A stretch of DNA of 64,000 bases from Stomoxys calcitrans (GCF_963082655.1 NC_081553.1:15032643-15096642), one strand, 5' to 3'. Shown: positions 48,334-60,309, counted from the first letter of the stretch. Made by a program: numbers and translations. Notes: generated by a model from the sequence alone, not told the origin.

Positions 48334-48391
48334 TACATAAAAAAATAATTGATTTTATTGAAATAAAAATTTTGAAATTTCAAAAAGATCT

Positions 48392-48412
48392 AACCGGTCA
48401 TTTTGACCGGTT
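48392..48412. repeat. Perfect 9-bp hairpin
   Basis: Arms AACCGGTCA and TGACCGGTT around a TTT loop. It lies at the 5' end of an unrecognised 136-codon frame and just after a mariner MITE. Confidence 0.6.
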
Positions 48413-48813
48413 TGGCCGTTCTTGTATTAAAATCGTTGAGCAATATTGAAGTCAAAGCAATACACCATCAAACCTCAAATGTAGCAGAGACCACTAAATC
48501 AATATCCATTGAAATTAATGGTAATATGCAAAATGTCAAACATGTGAACACCCATACAAACGAATTCACCAACAACTTCTCAATGTGCTGCCGATGTTCA
48601 GTATTGAAATTTCCGCCATTTTGGTATTCTATTAAATATTTACAAACAACAACAGCAAATTTCAACAAAAACTGCCGACAACATTGCCCTTGTGGAATAA
48701 CAGTATTACATTTTCAAAAGCCAGGACAGAATCCAAAGGATCTTAAAATGACAATGCTCTTTGTAAAGCAAAAAGCAAAACGAAGTAAATCAATTTTATA
48801 TACAAACCAGTAA
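48403..48813 (+). other. Unrecognised 136-codon open frame
   Basis: The frame starts inside the 48392 hairpin and ends where a DINE-D begins. It has a cysteine cluster (CCRC near residue 67 and CRQHCPC near 112) and a basic tail (KQKAKRSKS). There is no signal peptide, no known motif and no visible promoter. It could be chance, an exon, or part of an unlabelled transposon. Confidence 0.2.
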
Positions 48814-49935
48814 ATAAAGGCAAAAGTCGGGCGGAGCCGACTATATAATACCCTACACTTTAAAATCCGGCGATAAATATGTATGGGTGCTACATCCAAA
48901 CCGGTTTTGATGAAATCTCGCAAACAGTCACAAAGCTGTCCGTGCCAAATTTTGTGCAGATCGGTGGAAAATTGTAGCTACTACGGTCATTTAAGTGCAA
49001 GTCAGGCGATATATATATATATATATATATGGGAGCTATATCTAAATCTGACCGATTTTAATGAAGTTTTGCAGATATGTTAAGATTATTAACAAAGCAA
49101 TCCATGCCAAATTTTGTATAGATCGGTTGAAAATTTTAGCTACTACGGTCATTTAAGAGCAAATCGGGCGATACATATCTATGGGAGCTATATCTAAATC
49201 TGAACCGATTTTAATGAGTTTTTGCAGATATGTTAAAATCATTAACGAAACAGTTCATGCCGAATTTTGTATAGATCGGTTGAAAATTTTAGCTACTACG
49301 GTCATTTAAGAGCAAATCGGGCGATACATATCTATGGGAGCTATATCTAAATCTGAACCGATTTTAATGAATTTATGCAGATATGTTAAGATCATTAACA
49401 AAGCAATCCATGCCAAATTTTGTGCTGATCGGTTGAAAATTTTAGCTACTATGGCCTTAAAGTGCAAATCGGGAGATACTTATATATGGGAGCTATATCT
49501 AAATCGGAACCGATTTTAATGAATTTTTGCAAATTTGTTAAAATCATTAACAAAGCAATTCATGCCAAATTTTGTGTAGATCGGTGGAAAATTGTAGCTA
49601 CTACGGCCATTTAAGTGCAAATCGGGAGGTACATATATGTTGGAGCTATATCTAAATCTGAACCGATTTTTACCAAAATCAATGGCGTCCGTCCTTGGGA
49701 AAAATAATGATATGTGCAGTATTTCGCGATGGTGGGACATCAGATACGCACTTTGATTACAAAAATACATGGACTCACAAACGGACGGACGGACAGACGG
49801 ACATGGCTAAATCGAATCAGAAAGTGATTCTGACGCGATTGGTATACTTATTAATGGAACTAGCTCTTTTCCTTCTTAGCGTTGCAAACAAATGCACAAA
49901 CTTATTATACCCTGTACCACAGTGGTGGTGTAGGG
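48814..49935 (-). mobile_element. DINE-D, minus, complete
   Basis: A third DINE-like family. Start AAATAAAGGCAAAAGTCGGG with hairpin AGTCGG/CCGACT and ATAATACCCTACAC. Five units of about 150 bp follow (TTTGTATAGATCGGTTGAAA, GGGAGCTATATCTAAATC), then ACGGACGGACGGACAG and CATGGCTAAATCG. It ends with CACAGTGGTGGTGTAGGGTA. Unit two has a small TA expansion at 49010-49030. Confidence 0.82.
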
Positions 49936-50107
49936 TACACAAATTCCACATACATACTCAAATTTGTCTATATGTGTATATATGTATTTTACTTCCTATA
50001 TATTTAACATGTAAAAGCGTGCTAAGTTCGGCCGGGCCGAATCTTATATACCCTCCACCATCGCATTTGTCGAGTTCTTTTCCCGGTATCTCGTTTTAGG
50101 CAAAACA

Positions 50108-51662
50108 ACTAAAAAGCCGTTAAATTTGGCAGGGCCGAACTTTGGATACCCACCACCTCGGGTATATATGTAAACCAACTTTCATCAAAATCCGGTGAAA
50201 ATTGCATACCTCATGTCCCATATCAGTTATATCGAAATGTGATCCGATTTGGACCAAATACTATTGAGTTGCTCAAAAAGTTATTGCGGATTTTTCATAT
50301 AGTCGGCGTTGACAAATTTTTTCACAGCTTATAAGTACAAGTCATTGTTCAATTGTGTATAACAAAATATTGGTCTTTTAAGTAGCTTTATCTAAAAATA
50401 AACCGATCTGAACAATATACGACACAGATGTCGAAAAGCCTAACATAAGTCACTGTGTCAAATTTCAGTGAAATCGGATTATATATGCGCCTTTTATGGG
50501 GCCAAGTCTTTAAATCAAGAGATCGGTCTATATGGCAGCTATATCCAAATCTGATCCGATTTGGGCCAAGTTTCAGAAAAATGTCGAAGAGCCTAACTCA
50601 ACTCACTGTCCCAAATTTCGGCGAAATCGGAAGCGAAATCAAAACCTTATATCGAGAGATCGGTCCATGTGGCAGCTATATTCAAATCTGGACTCATCTG
50701 GGCCATATTGCAGAAGGAAGTGGAAGGGCTTAACCTAACTCACTGTCCTGAATTTTGGCGACATCGGACAATAAATGCACCTTTTATGGACCCAAAACGT
50801 TAAATCGAGAGATCGGTCTATATGGCAGCTATATCCAAATCTGGACCGATCTGTGCCATATTGCAGAAATATTTCGGCGAAATCGGACAATAAATGCGCC
50901 TTTTAGGGGCCCAAATCCTGAAATCGTCTATATGGCAGCTATATCCAAAACTGGACCGATCTGCACTAAATTAATGAGAGATATCAAAGGGCCTAACACA
51001 ATTCACTGTCCCACATTTCAGCAAAATCGGATAATAAATGTGGCTGTTTATGGGCCTAAGACCTTAAATCGAAGGATCGGTCTATATGGCAGCTATATCC
51101 ACATCTAGACCAATCTGGACCAAATTGAAGAACGATGTCGAAGGGCCTAACACAACTCACTCTCCCAAATTTCAGCAAAATCGGATAATAAATGTGGCTG
51201 TTTATGGGCCTAAGACCCTAAATCGAAGGATCGGTCTATATGACAGCTATATCCACATCTAGACCGATCTGGACCAAATTTGAAGAACGATGTCGAAGGG
51301 CCTAACACAACTCACTGTCCCAAATTTCAACAAAATCGGATAATAAATGTGGCTTTTATGAGCCTAAGACCCTAAATCGGCGGATTGGTCTATATGGGGG
51401 CTATAGTAAGATAAAGTCCAATATAGCGCATCTTCGAACTTAACCTGCTTATGGACAAAAAAAGAATCTGTGCAAAGTTTCACCTCAATATCTCTATTTT
51501 TAAAACCTGTAGAGTGATTTCAATAGACAGACGGACGGTCTTAGATTTTTACGCTGATCAAGAATATATATACTTTTTAGGGTCAGAAATGGATATATCG
51601 ATGTGTTGCAAACAGAATGACAAAATGAATATACCCCCATCCTTCGGTGGTGGGTATAAAAA
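50108..51662 (-). mobile_element. DINE-B nested in DINE-A without target duplication
   Basis: Starts ACTAAAAAGCCG (normally AAGTAAAAAGGCG) with hairpin GGCAGGGCCGAAC, then about six units and the core (GTAGAGTGATTTCAATAGAC). It ends CCTTCGGTGGTGGGTATAAA. No host bases are repeated on the two sides. It contains a 67-base mariner end at 50264-50330. Confidence 0.9.
50264..50330 (+). mobile_element. mariner MITE left end only
   Basis: TTGAGTTGCTCAAAAAGTTA to GACAAATTTTTTCACAGCTT matches the first 67 bases of the MITE at 3595. The rest and one TA are deleted. Confidence 0.82.
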
Positions 51663-52387
51663 GGATAAAAGAAAAGATTTGCTCTGCTATTAGAGCGATA
51701 TCAAGATATGGTCCGGTTCAGACCACAATTATATGTTGGAGACCTGTGTAAAATGTCAGCCAATTCGAATAAAAATTGCGCCCTTTGGGTGCTCAAAAAG
51801 GAAAATAGAGAGATCGATTTATATAGGAGCTGTATCAGGTAATTGACCGATTTGATTCATACATAGCACAGTTGTTGGAAGTCATAACGAAACACGTCGT
51901 GCAAAATTTCATTCCAATCGGATAAGAATTGCACCCTCTAGAGGTTTAAGAAGTCAAGACCCAAGATCGGTTTATATGGCAGCTTTATCAGGTTATGGAC
52001 CGATTTGAACCATACTCGGCACAGTTGTTGGATATCATAACAAAACACGTCGTGCAAAATTTCATTCTAATCGGATAAGAATTACGCCCTCTAGAGGCTC
52101 AAGAAGTCAAGACCCAAGATCGGTTTATATGGCAGCTATATCAAAACATGGACCGATATGGCTCATTTAAAATCCCAACCGACCTTCACTAATAAGAAGC
52201 ATTTGTGGATAATTTCAAGCGGCTAGCTTAACTCCTTCGAAAATTAGCGTGATTTCAACAGACAGACAGACGGACGGACAGATGGACATGGCTAGAGCTA
52301 GCTAGGGGTTTTAGATGAATGTTTCGAGGAGTTACAAACAAAATGACAGAATTAGTTTACCCCCATCCTATGGTGGAGGGTATAAAA

Positions 52388-52705
52388 TATTATGCAAATG
52401 CAAATTTATCCATAAACATTCCATTAAGGAACTGGGGCAAACTTCTCACAAATCATTGAGTGCTGTCCGATTCAATTTTAAGCTCAATGATAAGGGACCT
52501 CCTTTTTAAAGCCAAGTCCGAACGGCGTGCCGCAAAGCGACACCTCTTTGGGGAGAAGTTTTTACATGGCAAATTACCTCACAAATGTCGCCAGCATTAG
52601 AAGGGGATAACCGACGCTGAACATTTTTCCGATGTTCTCGCCAGGATTCGAACCCAGGCGTTCAGCGTCATAGGCGGACATGCTATCCTCTGCTCTTAAG
52701 GCGAT
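52388..52705 (-). mobile_element. tRNA-derived SINE, minus strand
   Basis: Tail at about 52400 (AACATTCCATTAAGGAAC) and head ending near 52700 with box B complement GGATTCGAACCC. It directly follows the TATAAAA end of a DINE-A. Several substitutions, including in box A, indicate an older copy. Confidence 0.85.
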
Positions 52706-53129
52706 CGGTTAAAGCTAACCCGTATCGACACGACCTCAAAAATTTGATATTCAAAGGGATCTAATTGAGAATTTTAGATCCTAAAATGAAATTTCTAACC
52801 AATCTGCACATTTATATGCGATTTATGGTAAACACAGGAACTTCTGTGGCTCTATGTGGCATCCACAATCACAACCATGGTCGCTCCTGGATAGGATATA
52901 ATTGATATAGCTTCATATAGATGCCTTTAATTCCTATAAACTTATGCAGTTTCTATATGTTTTTAGCAGAGTTCATGCTGATAGTTATTAACGATTCAGC
53001 CAAGCCAAATTTTATGCTCTCGTACTTGTTTTCTTGAAAAACCCCAAAATTTTTATAATTAAATTATTAAAGTTTGTACACTTTGCAGTTCAATAGATTT
53101 GGAGAAATATGTAAACACCGATGTGTAGC
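52706..53129. other. Unassigned sequence
   Basis: I see nothing besides AT-rich DNA between the SINE and promoter-like block 2. Confidence 0.35.
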
Positions 53130-54035
53130 GACCATCAAATCATATGGAACAGGTAGTAGAACATAACTGTAGGGATATTTCGTAATGCATGTCAGTACAA
53201 CTATGCGTTGATAAATCAAAAATGGGCGGTCCAATACAGGCTATTGGTATGAAATCGAAACAAAAGCCCAGAGAATAGGCCTAGAAGCCAAATACCAGTA
53301 CATGGCCACATTTTTTTTGTGGGGTTTCAAGAGACTTGAACCACGCACATATACCCAACATAAAGAAATAAATGAATAAATCCGTTACAGCTTTGGCATT
53401 GACTGCCTCACCTCGCATAGTGGGCGGTGACGTTCATGCGCAGAAGTGAATGGCCTCCCTTCCCAAAGTCCATCAAATCAAGGGATGTTGTTCAGCAAGC
53501 CCACAAGAAACTCAACAACAACTCAAAGAGGGCCTTTTTGACTGTGTAGCAATGTTGAATGTTGTTGTGTCCAAAAGCATTCCAAAGCTGTCACTCACTG
53601 GGCGACCCAAACAACTATGCCCAGTGAAAAAAAAGGGAATGTGAGAGTGAGAGCGAAAGAGAAGGAGTAGTAGATTTGCTGAACAAAGCGTTCCGATAGT
53701 TTTCCTTAGCTTGGATATTAAACAAGGATGGCATGGTGGGTGGGTGGATTATTATTGCCCACGTATTATCCTTGTGAGTGGTGGTGCCTTGTATGCCTAG
53801 AGCCAGAGAGAATGAGTGGATGGTACGATTCCATTGGATTGGTGGTTGTAGTCAACGTCTATTGATAGGTCGTTATGCTTCAGGCTTTGCAACACTCCCC
53901 ACCTCACATGTGCTGTGGGCCACAGAAATCTAATTTTAAAAATCAGTTGCTGCAGGTGTCCTATAGCGACGCAATTTCAGTTAGCATTCAGTGCTTGGCG
54001 ACGCGTCCGACAATAAGGATTAAAGTTCTTCATTC
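53130..54035 (+). promoter_or_regulatory. Duplicated promoter-like block, copy 2
   Basis: Second copy of the block at 918-1640. It holds a GAGA-rich stretch (GTGAGAGTGAGAGCGAAAG, from 53641) about 330 bases before the initiator. Frames within it, such as 53450-53644, are not preserved in copy 1, so I do not call a gene. No splice donor or coding exon could be assigned downstream with confidence. Confidence 0.5.
53987..54024 (+). promoter_or_regulatory. Candidate TATA-less core promoter (initiator plus DPE-like), copy 2
   Basis: TTCAGTGCTTGGCGA places an initiator A+1 at 53990. GGATT at 54017-54021 falls exactly at +28 to +32 and fits four of five positions of the fly DPE. The first transcribed bases would run into an A-rich leader from about 54053. 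Confidence 0.47.
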
Positions 54036-54715
54036 AACGGTAGTGTAGTGTGAAAAAAAAAAAACAAAGTAAAAAACAGAATTGAAAAATCAAATACATT
54101 GGAAAATTTTCAAATTAAAAGCAAATAGATTTGACAAACAAGCCTGTATTTAAAAAAATTTTAGATCTTATCTGTGCTGAATAACTATAAATGTTATATA
54201 TTCAAAGGATACGCGAGTGTATTGTTATTAGGCAAAGTGCAATAAAAAACTAAGCAAAATATAGGTAAACAAATTTTTCCACAAAAAAAAATTCCTTAAA
54301 TAAAACTTAAATTTAGATGACATAATGATGCTGCAAAACCACTTTAATTCTCATTTGGGACAAATTCTTATTAGTGACAGATTTTTGAATTCTAATAGTT
54401 ATCTCTAACCTTGGTGATAGTAAAGCAGATAAATGTTATTTCTAAAGCTTTATTCTATAGCCACATATCAGTACAACAGATTGCCTCTGAGTGGCATATC
54501 GTGTATATCGATCGCAATTTGACCAACAAAAAGGATATTGCAATTTCTATTTAGTTTATTCGGTATTATAATTTAAGATACTGGAATATTTGGTAAAATA
54601 AGAGCTAATATTCTTTATTGAGTTGGCTACATCAACCCCGCTTACTTTCAAACGGTTTAAACTACACGTCTAGAATTTTTCAAATTTTTTCTTTGAGAAC
54701 TTTGAGTGTCAAAGT
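54036..54715. other. Possible 5' leader and intron
   Basis: A-rich sequence downstream of initiator 2. One donor-like ATAGGTAAAC occurs at about 54260. No coding frame. Confidence 0.3.
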
Positions 54716-54936
54716 ACAGTGGAACCCCCTTTATCAGAACCTCTATTAACCGCCTACCCCTGTTAACCGGCATGCTAAGGTTTTGGTTTTAAATCTCTAT
54801 TAACCGTGGTCTTCAAAAATACTCCCTCCGTTAACCGTGCTCACATGATGTTTTTATGTAAAATTCGGGAATTTCCCTTCCTATTTTGAGTTAAAGCTGT
54901 AATTGAAAGTTGTCTAGTCAAGGTATTGGGTGGAAA

Positions 54937-55395
54937 ATGGCTCCAACCACTAAAGAGAAAAGAGTACGTAAAGTTCTTTCAATTAAACAAAAATTATGAC
55001 TGATTACAGTTCACAGTAAAAACATGTCAGAAAAATATGACGTTAGGCAAGTAAACTTCAAGCGATTTAATAAAAAAAGTAAAGAATTTTTAAATATTAC
55101 TCTTGAAGTAAATCTATGGATGGTTTGCCATTGGATAAGATAAAACTAGATGTAAATCTTCTGATGTTACAGTAATATTTCTTCAAACGAATTCTACAAG
55201 CTAAATTCATCCTATGGATCGAGGTGCAATCCGAAGCTTCAAACACTGTAAATTAATCATCCAAAAACTTTTGGCTTCAGACAGCAGACATGATTTTGCT
55301 TAGAATATCATTACCACAAGTTTAACCTAATGCTTGGAACAACTTGTTGTCCCAAGATAACGAAAGGCGCATTCTGCTGCTGTTATATAATCAAA
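54937..55395 (+). pseudogene. Tigger-type transposase fragments
   Basis: MAPTTKEKRVRKVLSIKQKL then stop, continuing MSEKYDVR, looks like the CENP-B-type N-terminal helix-turn-helix. The later NSTSLIHPMDRGAIRSFKHC resembles the end of the DDE domain (NTTSLIQPMDQGVI). Most of the catalytic core between them is deleted. Confidence 0.68.
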
Positions 55396-55402
55396 CATTG
55401 TA

Positions 55403-56328
55403 TTGGGTTGCCTAAAAAGTAATGGCGGATTTTTTAAAAGAAAGTAAATGCATTTTTAATAAAACTTAGAATGAACTTTAATCAAATATATAATTGCCAT
55501 TTTGTTCGATATCCTTTTGCCATCTTCCTGGCAAATTTAGTATTCCACGTTCATAGAACTTCTGGCCTTTATCTGCAAAAAACTGAACCAAGTGCGATTT
55601 TATAGCCTCATCATTGCCGAAGTTTTACCATTTAAGGAGTTCTGCAAAGATCGAAATAAATGGTAGTCTGATGGTGCAAGGTCAGGTCCCAGCCAAGCTC
55701 ACTCAGTTTTTGGCGAGTGACCAAAGATGTGTGCGGTCTAGTGTTGTCCTGGTGGAATATGACACCTTTACGATTGACAAATTCTGGTCGCTTCTACTTG
55801 ATGGCTGTATTCAATTTGTCCAATTGTTGACAGTAAACATCCGAATTAATCGTTTGGTTCCTTGGAAGCAGCTCAAAATATACCACACCCTTCCAATCCC
55901 ACCAAACAGACAGCATAACCTTCTTTTGGTGAATATCAGCCTTTGAAGTGGTTTGAGCTGGTTCACCATGCTTCGACCATGATCGTTTTCGACTAACGTT
56001 GTTGTAAACAATCCATTTTTCATCTCCAGTTATGATTCGTTTTAAAAACGGATCGAATTCATTGCGTTTAAGGTGCATATCACAAGCGTTGATTCGGTTT
56101 GTTAAATGAATTTCTTTCAATACATGTCGTACCCATATTAAAATTAACGCCAAACAAACAAATGTAAACAAAATTTCGCGCACTTTTTTTCTAAATCAAG
56201 CTAAAAGTAACAGCTGATAACTAACAGAAGAAAGAATGCAATTACAGAGTCACAAGCCGTTGAAAACATTTGTCCACGCCGACTATATTACTACTATATT
56301 ACCGACAATTACTTTTTGGGCAACCCAA
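55403..56328 (-). mobile_element. mariner, 926 bp, internally deleted, TA duplication
   Basis: TTGGGTTGCCTAAAAAGTAA and the matching right end, with TA at 55401-55402 and 56329-56330. The right end continues TCATATAGTCGGCG-like sequence as in the MITEs. It contains a partial transposase on the minus strand, so it stands between the autonomous element and the roughly 237-bp MITEs. Confidence 0.93.
55610..56183 (-). pseudogene. mariner transposase, N- and C-terminally deleted
   Basis: The minus frame shows ITGDEKWIVYNNVSRKRSW (first catalytic Asp context), HGEPAQTTSKADIHQKKVML and SVWWDWKGVVYFELLP. In a continuing frame come FHQDNTRPHTSLVTRQ (second Asp) and KLSELGWDL. The N-terminal DNA-binding domain and the last catalytic Asp region are missing. 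About 340 residues are normal for the family. Confidence 0.88.
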
Positions 56329-56520
56329 TAGTAACGCTGGATGGTCAATTTATGACTTCCAAAGTAGATGGAGTGCGATGATAATGACACATCCCGTGCT
56401 TAATATATAAATTTTATATGTTATCATAGAATCTCTCTATGCTATGAAGATAAATCATAAATAAATAAATATATGAAAAAAAAACTCTTTTAATCGTGTT
56501 TTAGATTTTTCTAGCTTTAT

Positions 56521-57026
56521 GTGCAAATTTCAGCCAAATTTGCGCCTTCTAAAGTCTCAATAAGTCATATCTGAATATTGCTTTGTATAAGAGCTATATC
56601 AGGTTATAGACCACTTTGGACCATACTTGGCGCGGTTTTTAAGAGTCAGAGCACAACTTTGTGTACCAAATCGCAACCAAATCGGATAATAATTATGCAC
56701 TCTAGAGGCTCAAGAAGTCAAGATCCAAGATCGGTTTATATGGCAGCCATATAAAAACATGGGCCGATACGGCCCCTTTACCATCCAAACCGACCTACAC
56801 TAACAGAAAGTGTTTGCGCAAAATTTCAAGCGCTTAACTCTGCTTCTTTGAAAGTTAGCGGGCTTTTGACAGACGGACGGATGGACATGGCTAAATTGAC
56901 TTAGAATGTTGAGACAATCAAGAATATTTATACGTTGTTAGGTTTCAGACCAATATTTCAATGTATAACAAGCGGAAAAGTGAAATTATTATGAGTATAA
57001 CCCCATCCTATGGTGGAGGGTAAAAA
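56521..57026 (-). mobile_element. DINE-A, minus, hairpin end missing
   Basis: Two and a half units (CTCTAGAGGCTCAAGAAGTC, ATCGGTTTATATGGCAGCC), GACAGACGGACGGATGGACA and the core. The end CCTATGGTGGAGGGTAAAAA. Confidence 0.8.
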
Positions 57027-57049
57027 ACTATAAGAGTTTGGAGTTCATG

Positions 57050-57500
57050 TTCTCATTTTTTTGTAGGTCAATTCGAATTGTAAATGGGCTAAATCGTACA
57101 TGTTTTTATGAAGCTTCCATATAAACCAATCTCCCCACTTTTTGATCCTCTAGAGGGCTCAATCTTATCCTATTTGCCAAAAATTTGACATTTTGGCGTT
57201 TTTTTATGACATGGTCCCTGAAATAACTCCCATAAAAACCGATCTTTGACTTATTAAGACCCTACAGGGCGCAATTCTTATCGCAAATGGCTGAAATTTT
57301 GCACGTGGCGTTTTTTATGACTTCCAACAACACTGCCAGATGAGCAGAGTTGTTGGATATAGCTTCGACTGACCTCCCGATTTTTCTTCTTGAGCCATCT
57401 AGAAGCCCTGGATAAACTGATATAGCTTCTATTCAACCCAATATCTCGATTTAACGCCTTGAGTACCTAATCTTATACCTTATCTCAATATATGAAAATG
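57050..57500 (+). mobile_element. DINE-A internal fragment, plus
   Basis: GTAGGTCAATTCGAATTGTA, ATCCTCTAGAGGGCTCAA and GGCTGAAATTTTGCACGTGG, with no ends. It is back-to-back with the minus copy just before. Confidence 0.65.
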
Positions 57501-57530
57501 TCTATAGGATTTATTACTTCACATTTTATT

Positions 57531-58407
57531 ATAATTTTTATACCCTCCACCACAGGATGGCGGTATACTAAGTTCATCATTTAGTTGTAACACCTCGAAA
57601 TATGCGTCTAAGATCCCATAAAATATATATATTCTTGATCGTCATGACATTTCAAGTCGAACTAGCCATGTCCATCCGTCTGTCGAAAGCACGCTAACTT
57701 TTAAAGGAATAAAGCTAGCCACTTGAAAATTTGCACAAATACTTCTTATTAGTGTAGGTTGGTTGGGATTGTCAATGGGCCAAATCGGTCCATGTTTTGA
57801 TGGACCGATCCGATTTGACTGAAATTTTATACATAGTGTTTTAATGTCTCTTCCAATAATTGTGCTGAGTATGGTTTAAATCGGTTCATAATCTGATATA
57901 GCTGCCATATAAACTTATATTGGGTCTTGACTTCTTGAGCCTCTAGAAGGCGCAATTCTTATCCGTTTTGGCTGAAATTTTGCACATGGTGTTTTGATAT
58001 CAATTCCAACAACTGTACTAAGTATGGTTTAAATCAGTTCATAACCTGATATAGCTGCCATATAAACCGATTTGGGATCTTGACTTCTTGAGACTCTAGA
58101 GAACGCAATTCTCATCCGATTTGGCACAAATTTTGTATAACGGTTCGTCCCATGGCCTTCAACATACGTTTGCAATATGGTCAGAATCGATCTATAGCTT
58201 AATACAGTTCCCATATATACCGATCTCCCGATTTTCCTTCTTGAGCCCCGAATCGGACTATAACTTAATATAACTGCTCCTCCGTCCTTACTCATTATTC
58301 TTTGTTTGCCTAAAAAGAGATATTGCTTAAAGAACTCGACAGATGCGACCATGGTGGAGGGTATATAAGGTTCGGCTCGGCCGAATTTAACACGCTCTTA
58401 CTTGTTT
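57531..58407 (+). mobile_element. DINE-A, complete, plus
   Basis: TTTTATACCCTCCACCACAG, the core with TATATATTCTTGATCGTCAT, and units. It ends GGTTCGGCTCGGCCGAATTT and CTCTTACTTGTTT. Confidence 0.9.
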
Positions 58408-58739
58408 AATTTCTGCCTTAGAGAAACCGTGCAAAGAACTTCACAAATGCTTTCCATGGCGGGTGGTATCAGAGATGGTCTGTATGTCGGTTTTTTAGGG
58501 TTTCGACTGTCAAAAAGTTGCAAACGTCGAAAACGTCATATACATGTATAAAACGTATACAAAGTAGTAAACGTCATAAGCCTCGAAATTGCTCCGCTTC
58601 TTGTTTATTTCAACAACATATCATTGTTTTAGAATTGTTGTTGTTGATATAGAGCCTATGTAAATACTTCAAAATTTCAAATTAGATAAAAACAAATTTT
58701 ATTTTAAATAAATTTATTAAAAATTAGCGCTCTGCCTTC

Positions 58740-58860
58740 CGGAGGAATTTGACCACATAACGATGTTCACAAATATTGCCAGTATGCATAGTGAGGGAAA
58801 ATAAAAATGTTTTCGCCAGGATTGGAAGTCAGACGTTTCTGTTGTAGGCGCAGTTTAGGC
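58740..58860 (-). mobile_element. Decayed SINE head fragment
   Basis: GTTTTCGCCAGGATTGGAAG followed by CAGACGTTTCTGTTGTAGGCGCAG resembles the reverse of the SINE box B-box A region with many substitutions. Confidence 0.4.
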
Positions 58861-58993
58861 TAGGTTTATGTTTCAATATCGCTTCTATGGTTTTCTCTAC
58901 GTGATTTCATTGCTTCAAATGGCTGGCATTTCTTCAGCTTCAATTGTTTTTGGTAACAAACATCAACAATGTAATGCATTTCAACCAGTTATG

Positions 58994-59735
58994 TTTTTAT
59001 ACCCACCACCGAAGGATGGGGGTAAATCAATTTTGTCATTCCGTTTGCAACACATCGAAATTTTCGAACCTATAAAGTATTTATATACTTGATCAGCGTA
59101 AAAATCTAAGTCGATCTCGCCAAGTCCGTCCGTCTGTCTGTTGAAATCACGCTACAGTTTTTAAAAATAGAGATATTGACCTGAAACTTTGTACAAATTT
59201 CTTTTTTTTTTGTCTATAAACAGGTTAAGTTCGAAGATATCTTATTATATTATATATTATTATATCTTATTATATCCCCATATAGACAGATCCGCCGATT
59301 TAGAGTCTTAGGCCCATAATAGCCACATTTGGTATCCGATTTTGCTGAAATTTGGGACATCCTTCTTCAGTTTGGCCCAGATCGGTCCAGATTTGGATAT
59401 AGCTGTCATATAAACCGATCTCTCGATTTAAGGTCTTGGGCCCATAAAAGACATATTTATTGTCCGATTTCACCGAATTTTAGGACAGTGAGTTGCGTTA
59501 AAGTCTTGGTCCCATAAATGGCACCAATCAGACCAATATTTTGTTCTACTACATTGAACAATGTCTTGTCCGTATCGAATTTGGTCCAATTCGGACCATA
59601 TTTCGATATAGCTGCTTTTGGGATCATATATTATGAATTTTTCACCGGGTTGGGACGAAAGATGGTTTTTATAGACACCCGAGATGGTGTGCATTCAAAG
59701 TTCAGCCAGATCGAACGTCTTTTTATTTGTTGAAA
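58994..59735 (+). mobile_element. DINE-B, plus
   Basis: TTTTTATACCCACCACCGAAG, core GCGTAAAAATCTAAGTCGAT, units, then TTCAGCCAGATCGAACGTC and TTTTTATTTGTTG as a degraded hairpin end. Confidence 0.85.
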
Positions 59736-60309
59736 AAAAAAGAAAAATTTTTCAGTTAAAAAAATTGCACATTTAATTAAAAAAGTAGATTGAAACTTTT
59801 TATACTTTGAATTATTTTTTTTATTAAAATTTTCAATTAATTTTTTTAATTGATCCAATTAAAAAATGATAGCGACATTTAAAAATTCCAATTAATTTTT
59901 ATATTTGATAATTAAATGTGTAACTGGAACATGAACTTGCGTTCTTTTGGCAAAGCTCCGTGGTTCTCAAAAAACATTCGAGTTTCGGGTAGGGGTGCCC
60001 TATAGATTTGTTGTTGATATCGAAGCAGTGTGTTGTGCACTGAAGCGGCAGCCTTTGGCCGATTAAGGACTCCATCGGGTTAATTCAGAACATAGAACCG
60101 GCTACCATGGTATTGCTATAGATTTGTCGAAATGTTTAAGTAACAAAATAGCCTCTTATTTAAGTTACTTAAGCACCATACCTGAAAAACTGTTAAGAGT
60201 CGAAAAAAAAAATAGATGAATCAATTAATTTTTTTAATTGACAATTACAAAATTTTCAACCACGATTTAATTAAAAAAGATTTTCAGATTCAATTAAAAA
60301 ATTAATTGA
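59736..60309. repeat. AT-rich element bounded by AATTAAAAAATTAATT palindromes
   Basis: 59755-59930 and 60215-60309 carry many variants of CAATTAATTTTTTTAATTG. They enclose a GC-richer centre (CTGAAGCGGCAGCCTTTGG, GAACCGGCTACCATGG). The flanks could be the inverted ends of an undescribed short transposon. No ORF. Confidence 0.4.

Larger units (their letters stand above)
50006..52387 (-). mobile_element. DINE-A, minus, interrupted by a DINE-B
   Basis: Left part 50006-50107 (GTAAAAGCGTGCTAAG, hairpin GGCCGGGCCGAATC, CCTCCACCATCGC, TTTTAGGCAAAACA). Right part 51663-52387 (GGATAAAAGAAAAGATTTGC, units, GACAGACAGACGGACGG, CCTATGGTGGAGGGTATAAA). The two join exactly as in the uninterrupted copy at 11279. 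Confidence 0.9.
54716..56420 (+). mobile_element. pogo/Tigger-type DNA transposon relic interrupted by mariner
   Basis: CAGTGGAACCCCCTTTATCA and AACCTCTATTAACCGCC are typical of a Tigger-like terminus. Transposase pieces follow at 54937-55110 and 55185-55395. After the mariner, CTGGATGG and GAGTGCGATGATAATGA resemble the acidic transposase tail. The right terminus is not identified, so the end is approximate. Confidence 0.68.
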
